From Anaerolineae bacterium CG2_30_64_16 (lineage in GTDB: Bacteria; Chloroflexota; Anaerolineae; CG2-30-64-16), in the NCBI GenBank assembly GCA_001871755.1, contig MNXL01000047.1:1-5389 (forward strand): a stretch of DNA of 5,389 nt. Reading direction: 5' to 3'. Below are positions 1 through 5,273 of the stretch, piece by piece (within the stretch, counting starts at the first letter, position 1; each line of letters starts with the position of its first letter). Below the pieces are notes generated by a model, which was not told the DNA's origin, did no database searches, and saw nothing but the letters and a program-made list of their open reading frames with translations. Position numbers and translations under genes: made by a program.

Positions 1-33
1 CTCCTGACCGAGCCACGGTGGCTCGGTCAGGAG
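1..33. repeat. 33-bp near-perfect palindrome at the left end
   Basis: Bases 1-16 pair with 18-33 without a mismatch around a single unpaired base at 17, giving a 16-bp stem that begins CTCCTGACCG and ends CGGTCAGGAG. There is no T-run after it on either strand, so it is not a typical intrinsic terminator. Its right half runs straight into the 41-bp inverted repeat at 24-64. The window's last 10 bases (5380-5389) are identical to its first 10. It is probably part of a dispersed palindromic genomic repeat; an assembly effect at a self-complementary sequence cannot be excluded. Confidence 0.9.
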
Positions 34-64
34 ACCGGCCACAGCCACCCCGGATTATTGAGAG
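24..64 (+). repeat. Left copy of 41-bp terminal inverted repeat
   Basis: This stretch (starts CGGTCAGGAGACCGG, ends GATTATTGAGAG) is the exact reverse complement of 5349-5389. The match stops at 65 on this side. Perfect 41-bp inverted repeats at both edges could be ends of a mobile element, but no transposase lies between them. Alternatively they are two opposite copies of a dispersed repeat at which a contig was broken. I favour the second explanation because the internal genes look chromosomal. Confidence 0.9.
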
Positions 65-100
65 GATACCACCGCCCCATTACATCACACCCACACCGTC

Positions 101-130
101 TTGTCAATTGCCCTCACACCGCGGTACAAT
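101..130 (+). promoter_or_regulatory. Sigma70-like promoter for the zinc-ribbon gene
   Basis: A -35 box TTGTCA (101-106) and a -10 box TACAAT (125-130) are separated by 18 bp; each box matches the consensus at five of six positions. The expected transcription start, about seven bases after the -10 box, falls near 137. That is directly before the GGAGG ribosome binding site at 138-142, so the untranslated leader would be only about 14 nt. Confidence 0.65.
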
Positions 131-150
131 AGGGCCTGGAGGATAACACT

Positions 151-441
151 ATGCTTGCGATCACTTGTGACAAATGCCGGCGGCGCTTCACCCCCACCGT
201 CGAGGAGATGCAGGGCTATTTGGCCAGCCAGCAGGGCAAGAAGCACACCCTGGTCACCTGCCCGCACTGCGGCAAGGGCAACAAAGTCGGCGTGCAACGC
301 CTGCAGCAGGCGCTGAAGTTCAGCCCGCCGATACCGGCGGAGGCCGCGCCGGTGGTGGCCGCGCCGGTGGAGAATGTTGCGGCGGAGGCCGCGCCGGCCG
401 AGGCCGCAGACGATCAGCCACCGGGGACGGGCGCAGCCTGA
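151..441 (+). CDS. Small zinc-ribbon protein with Ala/Pro-rich tail
   Basis: This encodes a 96-residue protein. Residues 1-56 form a compact domain with two CxxC knuckles, C6-x2-C9 (CDKC) and C37-x2-C40 (CPHCGK), spaced as expected for four cysteines binding one zinc ion. Residues 57-96 are an acidic Ala/Pro-rich, probably disordered tail, partly encoded by a 17-bp direct repeat (336-352 and 381-397). There is no signal peptide or membrane segment, so it should be cytoplasmic. The ATG is well supported by GGAGG at 138-142 with an 8-nt spacer and by the promoter just upstream. I recall similar short two-knuckle proteins in Chloroflexota but know no function; nucleic-acid or protein binding is only a guess. 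The gene precedes the oxidoreductase by 161 bp, and no terminator is evident between them, so read-through is possible. Confidence 0.85.
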   Translation: MLAITCDKCRRRFTPTVEEMQGYLASQQGKKHTLVTCPHCGKGNKVGVQRLQQALKFSPPIPAEAAPVVAAPVENVAAEAAPAEAADDQPPGTGAA

Positions 442-481
442 CGCCACGCCGCGCTTCCGACGGATGCCATCACCGCTGAGG

Positions 482-530
482 CCGCCAGCGTCCTTTCCGG
501 CTGTCTCCCGAACGCGCTGCGCGCTGGCGG
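482..530 (+). promoter_or_regulatory. Stem-loop in the leader of the oxidoreductase gene
   Basis: CCGCCAGCG (482-490) pairs perfectly with CGCTGGCGG (522-530) across a 31-nt loop. The loop contains a pyrimidine-rich segment and a small GCGC/GCGC inverted repeat. The structure ends 72 nt before the chosen start of the oxidoreductase. No T-run follows, which argues against an intrinsic terminator. It could be a leader structure acting on the oxidoreductase. A molybdenum/tungsten-cofactor riboswitch would fit the enzyme, but I cannot recognise its consensus here. I see no convincing promoter boxes in 442-602. Confidence 0.4.
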
Positions 531-602
531 GTTCACTGCATGTACCCAAGAGCGGATTGCACGCGGTCTCAACCACGACTGCACACCACCAGAGATCATC
601 CG

Positions 603-2657
603 ATGACCCATGAACTGATGCAGCGCGAGCTGATCATCGATCTATCCACGGGCAAACACCAGGTGTTGCCGATCCTGGACCTGCACATCATCGGCCCGGT
701 GGACTATGGCTGGGTCCGCTTCAATGAAGCCGCGCGAGCGACCGGCCGCGTCGATCCCGACATCCTGACCTGGGGCGGTGGACCGCTGGCCGGTTCGCGC
801 ATCCCCGGCTCGCGGCGGCTCGTCTTTTGCGGCTACTCGCCCCAGTGGCGAGGATTCTACGTGTCCAGTTTGGGCGGCGCCGCATATATCATGCACCGCA
901 TCGGCGCGGATTTCGTGTGCATCAAGGGGACCGCACCCCAGGACTCGGTGCTGATTCTGAACCATCACCAGGGTGAGATCAGCGTCCGCCTGGAGCCGCT
1001 CGACCCGGATGCCATCTGGACGGGTCATGTTTCGCGCGAGGTCGACGCGGAGGATGCCCTGGACAGTGACTACCTGATCGGTTTCTACGCGCTGCAACAA
1101 GCTGTCTTCGACCGCTATCGCGCCGAATACGATGGCGATTGGCTGCGGATCTTCGCGGTGGGCCCGGCAGCGCGGCACACAAGCCAGGGCGTCATCGGCA
1201 GCAACCAGATTCGCAAAGGCCAGATCTCGCCGATCGACGACTGGGCCGGCCGTGGCGGGCTCGGCAGTCGCCTGCTCCAACGGCATCGGATCGCCGCGTG
1301 TGTCTTCGGCGGTGACTGGGAAGATCCCGATCTGAAGGACTCCAAGGAGATCGACGGATACTTCCTGGAGAATTACGGCCAACCGATGATCAAAGTGGAT
1401 CTGGGCGCCACCGAGAAGTATCGCTACGTCCCGGGATTTCAGACCGGCGGCACTTTCGGCGTCAACATGCACACTGTGGACGACCGGCTGCTCAGTTTCA
1501 ACTACAGGTCGATCTATCAAGAGCCTGCGGCCCGGCTGGCGCAACATGCCAGTTTCATCCGCGATCACTACCTCCGGCAGTTCAACGAGGAGATCATCCA
1601 GCCCAAGCACTTCTCGCACTGCGGCGAACCCTGTTCGGTGGCCTGTAAGAAGTACGACCGCGTCTACAAAAAGGACTACGAGCCGTACGCGGCGCTTGGC
1701 CCGCAATGCGGCGTCTTCGATCAGCGCGCGGCCGAGGAGCTGGACCATTTCGTCGACGCGATGGGGCTGGATGCGATCCAGACGGGCGGCGCCGTCGCAT
1801 GGATCATGGAACTGGTGCGCGACGGGCTGATCACGCCCGAGGATTTCGGGCTTCCCCCGGCCAGCGCCATGCGCTTTGACTTCGCGTCCGATCCTGCGGC
1901 TTTCGACCTGGTGCTGGCATCGCAGCGCAACGCCGACTACGCGGCCGAAGTGGTCTATGCGCTCATGTTCGATGAGCGCTGCGCTCTCTTCCGCCAGGAC
2001 ATCCGCGCGGCCGCGAGGGCGCTGGATGAACGCTATGGTCTGACGGAACGCGGGAAAACCACTACAGATCGCGCCGTGTTCCTGTCGCACGGCGCCCAAG
2101 GCTGCATGACGCCCAACCAGTATTGGGTGCCGGGCATGTTCAGCCCGATGCCGATGATGGGCAAGTACTTCGTCTATTACGGGCTGGACTTCCTGCCCCC
2201 GCGCGACCTGGGGCGCAAATGCGTCGAGCGGATGGTCTACGAGCTGTTCAACGAAAACAGCGGCATCTGCCGGTTCCACCGCAAGTGGGCCGAGGTGATC
2301 GTGGACGAGATCATTTCGGCCCACTATCACTTCCCCGTGGACTACAAGGCGCGCCAATTTGAGCTCGCCCGGCAGATCTATGAGTTGGAGGGCGCCGCGG
2401 CCCAGCCGTGGGAAACCGGGCGCACGATTGACGTGATTTGGCAGTATCTCGAACTGTGGGCCAGGGATAGCCTGAAAGATGAGGACCTGCGCGGCTGGGT
2501 GATGCGCTTCCGGGAAGACAAGTGGGCTGCCGCGCGGGCATACTGGGATGAGGTCCGCGCCGGCATCGCCGAAGCGTTCGCAGCCGGCGCCGCCGCGATC
2601 CCGGACGTGTTGGCGCCGAATCAGGTGGTCAGGGTCGATGTGATGGCGAGGAAGTAG
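603..2657 (+). CDS. Tungsten-containing aldehyde:ferredoxin oxidoreductase family, GAPOR-like
   Basis: This is a 684-residue member of the AOR family, cytoplasmic enzymes that hold a bis-pterin tungsten (or molybdenum) site and a [4Fe-4S] cluster and oxidise aldehydes with ferredoxin as acceptor. Visible motifs are GGGPLAGS (58-65) and GADF (101-104) in the N-terminal pterin-binding domain, cluster cysteines C340, C344 and C348 in HCGEPCSVACKK, E360 in the YEPY motif, a pterin-binding DAMGLD (385-390), and the fourth cluster cysteine C556 in NSGICRFHRKW. The CGEPC..CKK spacing, VDYG near the N-terminus, TGGTFG, FNEEIIQPK and CRFHR.W agree with my memory of Pyrococcus glyceraldehyde-3-phosphate:ferredoxin oxidoreductase (Gor, about 650 residues) better than with AOR or FOR. 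The expected product would be 3-phosphoglycerate plus reduced ferredoxin, bypassing the GAPDH and phosphoglycerate kinase steps; substrate specificity is inferred. The aspartate of the second pterin motif is E551 here. ATG 603 is preferred over upstream 540 because homology starts at about residue 7; the ribosome site (AGAG, 591-594) is weak, and ATG 618 is an alternative. Confidence 0.93.
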   Translation: MTHELMQRELIIDLSTGKHQVLPILDLHIIGPVDYGWVRFNEAARATGRVDPDILTWGGGPLAGSRIPGSRRLVFCGYSPQWRGFYVSSLGGAAYIMHRIGADFVCIKGTAPQDSVLILNHHQGEISVRLEPLDPDAIWTGHVSREVDAEDALDSDYLIGFYALQQAVFDRYRAEYDGDWLRIFAVGPAARHTSQGVIGSNQIRKGQISPIDDWAGRGGLGSRLLQRHRIAACVFGGDWEDPDLKDSKEIDGYFLENYGQPMIKVDLGATEKYRYVPGFQTGGTFGVNMHTVDDRLLSFNYRSIYQEPAARLAQHASFIRDHYLRQFNEEIIQPKHFSHCGEPCSVACKKYDRVYKKDYEPYAALGPQCGVFDQRAAEELDHFVDAMGLDAIQTGGAVAWIMELVRDGLITPEDFGLPPASAMRFDFASDPAAFDLVLASQRNADYAAEVVYALMFDERCALFRQDIRAAARALDERYGLTERGKTTTDRAVFLSHGAQGCMTPNQYWVPGMFSPMPMMGKYFVYYGLDFLPPRDLGRKCVERMVYELFNENSGICRFHRKWAEVIVDEIISAHYHFPVDYKARQFELARQIYELEGAAAQPWETGRTIDVIWQYLELWARDSLKDEDLRGWVMRFREDKWAAARAYWDEVRAGIAEAFAAGAAAIPDVLAPNQVVRVDVMARK

Positions 2658-2663
2658 GGTGGT

Positions 2664-2719
2664 AGATTGGGAGATTGGTACATTGGGAGATTGGTACATT
2701 AGGACATTGGGAGATTGGG
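2664..2719. repeat. Seven tandem copies of an 8-bp repeat
   Basis: The 56 bp divide exactly into seven octamers of the form ASATTRGK: AGATTGGG, AGATTGGT, ACATTGGG, AGATTGGT, ACATTAGG, ACATTGGG and AGATTGGG. The array starts six bases after the oxidoreductase stop codon. Such short tandem octamers between genes are, to my recollection, frequent in Chloroflexota and Cyanobacteria. It forms no hairpin and contains no evident promoter. The copies differ by single substitutions, so the array has begun to decay. Confidence 0.9.
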
Positions 2720-2779
2720 TTCGGCGCTCGAGCCGATCTCCGGCACAGGCGATAGATGTTCCCGCCGCGTCTGGGGACC

Positions 2780-2808
2780 TCGACAAAATGGCGGAGAGGG
2801 AGTAGAAT
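2780..2808 (+). promoter_or_regulatory. Sigma70-like promoter for the DUF6922/AbiEii/GT4 cluster
   Basis: A -35 box TCGACA (2780-2785) and a -10 box TAGAAT (2803-2808) are separated by the optimal 17 bp; each matches the consensus at five of six positions. Transcription would begin near 2815, leaving a purine-rich leader of about 38 nt before the ATG at 2853. This gives the toxin-antitoxin-like pair its own promoter, separate from the oxidoreductase. I see no clear operator palindrome over it. Confidence 0.65.
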
Positions 2809-2852
2809 ACGGGCTGAAAAAGAAAGCGAGCGAAGAAGAAGGGGGTGTATTG

Positions 2853-3155
2853 ATGATCCGACTTCCTCCCTATACCCATCGTTTCTTCTGGGACATTGAC
2901 ACGGCTCACCTGAACGTGGACGATTATCGCGTCTACGTCCTGGCGCGCCTGCTGGAATACGCCGACCCGCCGTCGGTGCGGTGGATGCTGCAACAGTTCT
3001 CGCCGGAAGAGATCATCGCCGTCCTGCAGAGCAGCCGGCAGCTTTCCCCACTCAGCGCCAACTTCTGGGCACTTTATTTCGATGTGGACAAGGAGACCGT
3101 GCCATGTTTATCGAAGCCCTCCCCGAAGGAACCCGGCGGAATCTGGCCCTACTAG
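2853..3155 (+). CDS. DUF6922-like protein, probable antitoxin partner of AbiEii-type gene
   Basis: This encodes a 100-residue protein. The FFWDID motif at 11-16, a helix-rich middle with VLARLLEY (29-36), FSPEEII (49-55) and the closing RQLSP (62-66) match my memory of the small DUF6922 domain, which is often encoded directly before AbiEii/AbiGii nucleotidyltransferases. It has no signal peptide or membrane segment. ATG 2853 is chosen because the conserved domain begins directly after it and a G-rich site (GGGGG, 2841-2845) lies 7 nt upstream; the in-frame TTG at 2850 is possible. An upstream extension to 2715 would run through the promoter and repeat border. The last 17 codons overlap the next gene in another frame, implying translational coupling. 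The antitoxin role is inferred from the arrangement; the family match is from memory. Confidence 0.75.
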   Translation: MIRLPPYTHRFFWDIDTAHLNVDDYRVYVLARLLEYADPPSVRWMLQQFSPEEIIAVLQSSRQLSPLSANFWALYFDVDKETVPCLSKPSPKEPGGIWPY

Positions 3156-3751
3156 GGAGTGCGGGGCTGGCCGAGCCGTTTCACCTGGCCGGCGGGACGG
3201 CCGCCGCGCTCCACCTCGGCCATCGTGTCTCGATCGACCTCGACTTCTTCGGCCCGGTCTCCTTTGACACGCGCCAACTGGCCACGCAGTTAGCCGACCT
3301 GGGGCAATTCCGCCTGGATCGGCTGGCCCCCGATACCCTGCTGGGCGAGCTGAACGATGTCAAGATCAGCTTCTTCCGTTACAGCTACTCGTTGATCAGT
3401 GAGCCGGCATCCGTCCTGGGGGTCAAGATCGCCAGCTTGAGGGACATCGCGGCTATGAAGCTGGACGCCATCGCCACGCGCGGCACCCGCCGCGATTTCA
3501 TAGACCTGTACTTCATCGCCCGGTCGGGTCTGACCCTGCCGGAAACCCTGCAATGCTACCAACAGAAGTTCATCGGCCTCAACCTGAACGTCGTCCACGT
3601 GGTCAAATCGCTCGCCTACTTCGCCGATGCCGAAACCGACCCCATGCCCTGGATGTTGGTGAAAGTGTCCTGGAACGACGTGAAACGCTTCTTTGAGGGC
3701 GAGGCGAGGGCATTGCTTAAGACGATTTGGAGCCAGGGTGAGCAGTCATAA
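3104..3751 (+). CDS. AbiEii/AbiGii-family nucleotidyltransferase (putative toxin)
   Basis: This encodes a 215-residue protein of the AbiEii/AbiGii (DUF1814-like) branch of the polymerase-beta nucleotidyltransferase fold. It carries HLAGGTA (27-33) with the nucleotide-binding GG, then the acidic pair D45 and D47 in SIDLDFF, and the family's C-terminal block SLRDIAAMKLDAI...RGTRRDFIDLYFI (111-138) with K119, R130 and D131. Characterised relatives (AbiEii, MenT) act as toxins that block growth, some by adding nucleotides to tRNA; the target here is unknown. All expected catalytic residues appear present, so it is probably intact. ATG 3104 is strongly supported by AGGAG at 3091-3095 with an 8-nt spacer; an earlier in-frame ATG at 2981 lacks homology and lies deep inside the preceding gene. 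The 52-bp overlap with the DUF6922-like gene fits a co-translated toxin-antitoxin pair. Its end overlaps the GT4 start by 14 bp. Some relatives are not toxins, so the biological role remains inferred. Confidence 0.85.
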   Translation: MFIEALPEGTRRNLALLGSAGLAEPFHLAGGTAAALHLGHRVSIDLDFFGPVSFDTRQLATQLADLGQFRLDRLAPDTLLGELNDVKISFFRYSYSLISEPASVLGVKIASLRDIAAMKLDAIATRGTRRDFIDLYFIARSGLTLPETLQCYQQKFIGLNLNVVHVVKSLAYFADAETDPMPWMLVKVSWNDVKRFFEGEARALLKTIWSQGEQS

Positions 3752-4949
3752 TACCCAATATCCAATACCCAATACCCGCTCCCCACGCCACATAGCCTTA
3801 ATCCACGACTGGCTCAACCAGATCGGCGGCGCAGAGAACGTGCTGGAGACATTGGTGCGGATGCACCCCGGCGCGCCGGTCTTCACCAGCATGTACGCGG
3901 CCGACTTGATGCCGCCGGAATACCGCACCTGGGATATCCGCACGACCTTCATGCAGCGGTTGCCCGGTGTCACCCGGCATCACCAGGTATACCTGCCTGT
4001 GTACCCGCTGGCGTTCAGCCGGATCGACTTGACCGGCTACGATCTGATCTTGAGCAACAAAAGCGGGTTTTGCCACGGCGTGCCCGTGCCCGCCGGCGCG
4101 CCGCACATTTGCTACTGCCTGGCCCCGACGCGCTTCCTGTGGCAATACGACGCCTACCGGGCACGCGAGGAGCTCAACCCGGCGGTGGACGCGTTGCTGA
4201 AACCGTTGGTAGCCGCTTTGCGCCGTTGGGACTACGCGGCCGCCCAACGCGTCGATCATTTCATCGCGATCTCGACCGAAATTCAGGACCGCATCCATCG
4301 CTATTACAATCGGGAAAGTACCATCATCTACCCGCCGGTCGACGTATCCCGCTTCGCACCCGATCGTGGATCACCCACCGCCGACCGACTGCACGGCGAC
4401 GATTTGCCCGGCAACTACTATCTGGCCGGCGGCCGGCTGATCCCGTACAAACGGGTGGATCTGGCGGTGCAGGCGTGCTCGGAGCTGGGACTGCAGCTCC
4501 TGGTCTACGGGGACGGCCGCGATCGCGCGGCGCTGGAGAAGCTGGCCGGCCCCACCGTCACCTTCCTGGGGCGGGTGTCTTGGGACGAGCTGGTCCGGCT
4601 GTTCCAGCGAGCGCGGGCATTTATCTTCCCCGGGCTGGAAGATTTTGGCATCGCACCGGTGGAGGCCCAGGCGGCCGGTCGGCCTGTGATCGCGTTCGCC
4701 GGCGGCGGCGCGCTGGACACGGTCATCCCCGGCCAAACGGGGGAATTCTTCCGCGAACAGATCGTGGACGCACTCAAAGCCGTGCTGGCGCAGTTCGATC
4801 CTGGCGCCTATGATCCCGCGGCCTGCCGGGCCAATGCGGAACGCTTCAGCACCGAGCGCTTCGAGACGGAGTTGCGAGAGTTCGTACACGCGCACATAGG
4901 TAGACCTGACAAGGTGACAAGAGCCTGCCCTGAGCTTGCCGAAGGGTGA
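3738..4949 (+). CDS. Glycosyltransferase family 4, WbaZ-like
   Basis: This encodes a 403-residue retaining glycosyltransferase with a GT-B fold. It would transfer a sugar, mannose in characterised relatives, from a nucleotide-sugar donor to a lipid-linked or exopolysaccharide acceptor at the cytoplasmic face of the membrane. N-terminal domain motifs are HDWLNQIGGAE (23-33), the acceptor-side glycine loop, and HICYCLAPTRFLWQYD (from 123), typical of the WbaZ-like subgroup. The donor domain has GGRLIPYKR (231-239, R233 and K238) and the EX7E motif E301-E309 in LEDFGIAPVEAQ, followed by GGGALDT (322-328). No standard start lies close to the homologous beginning (HIALIHDW). GTG 3738 is the best candidate, with GGAG at 3729-3732 and a 5-nt spacer; TTG 3693 lies further inside the preceding gene. 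Thus residues 4-17 (HNTQYPIPNTRSPR) come largely from a heptamer repeat, and the last ~15 residues, ending ACPELAEG, come from another dispersed repeat. No polysaccharide neighbours are visible. Confidence 0.9.
   Translation: MSSHNTQYPIPNTRSPRHIALIHDWLNQIGGAENVLETLVRMHPGAPVFTSMYAADLMPPEYRTWDIRTTFMQRLPGVTRHHQVYLPVYPLAFSRIDLTGYDLILSNKSGFCHGVPVPAGAPHICYCLAPTRFLWQYDAYRAREELNPAVDALLKPLVAALRRWDYAAAQRVDHFIAISTEIQDRIHRYYNRESTIIYPPVDVSRFAPDRGSPTADRLHGDDLPGNYYLAGGRLIPYKRVDLAVQACSELGLQLLVYGDGRDRAALEKLAGPTVTFLGRVSWDELVRLFQRARAFIFPGLEDFGIAPVEAQAAGRPVIAFAGGGALDTVIPGQTGEFFREQIVDALKAVLAQFDPGAYDPAACRANAERFSTERFETELREFVHAHIGRPDKVTRACPELAEG
3750..3777. repeat. Four tandem copies of a 7-bp repeat (AATACCC)
   Basis: AATACCC, AATATCC, AATACCC and AATACCC follow each other without a gap, beginning inside the TAA stop of the nucleotidyltransferase gene. 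In the glycosyltransferase frame they read approximately NTQYPIPNT. Heptamer arrays of this type are, as I recall, common between genes in Chloroflexota and filamentous Cyanobacteria. Here the array sits between an upstream GTG start and the conserved beginning of the glycosyltransferase, so it is probably translated. Confidence 0.9.
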
Positions 4950-4960
4950 AGGGGTGACAA
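4896..4960. repeat. Dispersed repeats forming the glycosyltransferase 3' end
   Basis: Two elements lie together. GGTGACAA occurs at 4913-4920 and again at 4953-4960, with the related GGTAGACCTGACAA just before (4899-4912). Between them, 4924-4946 carries the core CCTGAGCTTGCCGAAGG. This core is a very widespread dispersed repeat, familiar from its spurious translations PELAEG or, on the other strand, ASSGQA. The repeat supplies the last residues of the glycosyltransferase and its TGA stop (4947-4949). Recognition of the repeat family is from memory. Confidence 0.75.
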
Positions 4961-4994
4961 AGGGAAAAAACAACCTCTCCCTGTCTGTAACCGT

Positions 4995-5046
4995 AGTACT
5001 TTGCGGCGGAAATCCTTGTGCAGTTGAAGGATATGCGCAAAGTACT
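4995..5046. repeat. Hairpin H1, 11-bp perfect outer stem
   Basis: AGTACTTTGCG (4995-5005) pairs perfectly with CGCAAAGTACT (5036-5046). Inside, ATCCTT (5012-5017) pairs with AAGGAT (5027-5032) around a 9-nt loop GTGCAGTTG, so the whole would fold as one two-part hairpin with an asymmetric internal loop. It lies 45 bp after the glycosyltransferase stop. It lacks a downstream T-run, so an intrinsic terminator is unlikely. Its interior resembles that of the next hairpin. Confidence 0.85.
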
Positions 5047-5050
5047 TTAA

Positions 5051-5100
5051 ACAGTTGGGCGGCGTGTTCTGCAACTGCCAAAGGACTTACGCCCAACTGT
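5051..5100. repeat. Hairpin H2, 11-bp perfect outer stem
   Basis: ACAGTTGGGCG (5051-5061) pairs perfectly with CGCCCAACTGT (5090-5100) across 28 nt. It begins four bases after H1 ends. Like H1, its stem closes with GCG/CGC, is followed by GCG, and contains TGCARYTG and AAGGAYWT in the same order near the 3' arm. The arm sequences of the two hairpins are otherwise different. Confidence 0.85.
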
Positions 5101-5191
5101 AGTAGTGAGAATAGAACAGGCCTGACAAACACGGCGAATGGGGAAATCGAGGGATTCTCTGCTGTGGCCTCGTTCGGCGAGCTCAAGAGTC

Positions 5192-5227
5192 GTTCACGAT
5201 GCGGTCTGCGACCGGGCCACGGTGAAC
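5192..5227. repeat. Nested inverted repeat
   Basis: GTTCAC (5192-5197) pairs with GTGAAC (5222-5227), and inside it CGGTC (5202-5206) pairs with GACCG (5210-5214) around a TGC loop. The short stems make this weaker than H1 and H2, but the nesting is consistent with a folded single-stranded molecule. Confidence 0.55.
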
Positions 5228-5234
5228 AACGAAC

Positions 5235-5254
5235 TATCCTGTACTGACAGGATA
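5235..5254. repeat. Compact 8-bp hairpin with 4-nt loop
   Basis: TATCCTGT (5235-5242) pairs perfectly with ACAGGATA (5247-5254) around the loop ACTG. The following sequence is CCCGTACC, not a T-run, and the complementary side also lacks one, so a terminator is unlikely in either direction. Confidence 0.8.
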
Positions 5255-5273
5255 CCCGTACCAATAGCCGTTT

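Noticed and set aside
1..33. Intrinsic transcription terminator
   Set aside because: The stem is long and strong, but no T-run follows on either strand and it continues into the 41-bp repeat.
540..602. Upstream ATG at 540 as start of the oxidoreductase
   Set aside because: The extra 21 residues have no homology in the family and no ribosome site; the conserved N-terminus begins just after ATG 603.
2664..2719. CRISPR array
   Set aside because: The repeats are contiguous octamers without spacers and no cas gene is present.
2715..2852. In-frame start at 2715 for the DUF6922-like protein
   Set aside because: It would overlap the octamer array and translate through the promoter at 2780-2808. 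The domain begins right after ATG 2853.
642..2993. Very long open frame on the - strand opposite the oxidoreductase
   Set aside because: It mirrors the + strand gene, whose motifs are unmistakable. High third-position G+C commonly opens such antisense frames, and the translation shows no family.
2981..3103. ATG at 2981 as start of the AbiEii-type protein
   Set aside because: It gives 41 residues without homology deep inside the preceding gene, whereas ATG 3104 has an excellent AGGAG at 8-nt spacing.
5054..5097. Integron attC site suggested by GTTGGGC and GCCCAAC
   Set aside because: An attC needs RYYYAAC at the 5' side and GTTRRRY at the 3' side. Here the order is the opposite on both strands, and no integrase or cassette structure is present.
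4936..5247. Open frame of 103 codons on the + strand after the glycosyltransferase
   Set aside because: It starts at a TTG inside the dispersed repeat, has no ribosome binding site, resembles no family I know, and consists of the inverted repeats. Its openness is probably chance.
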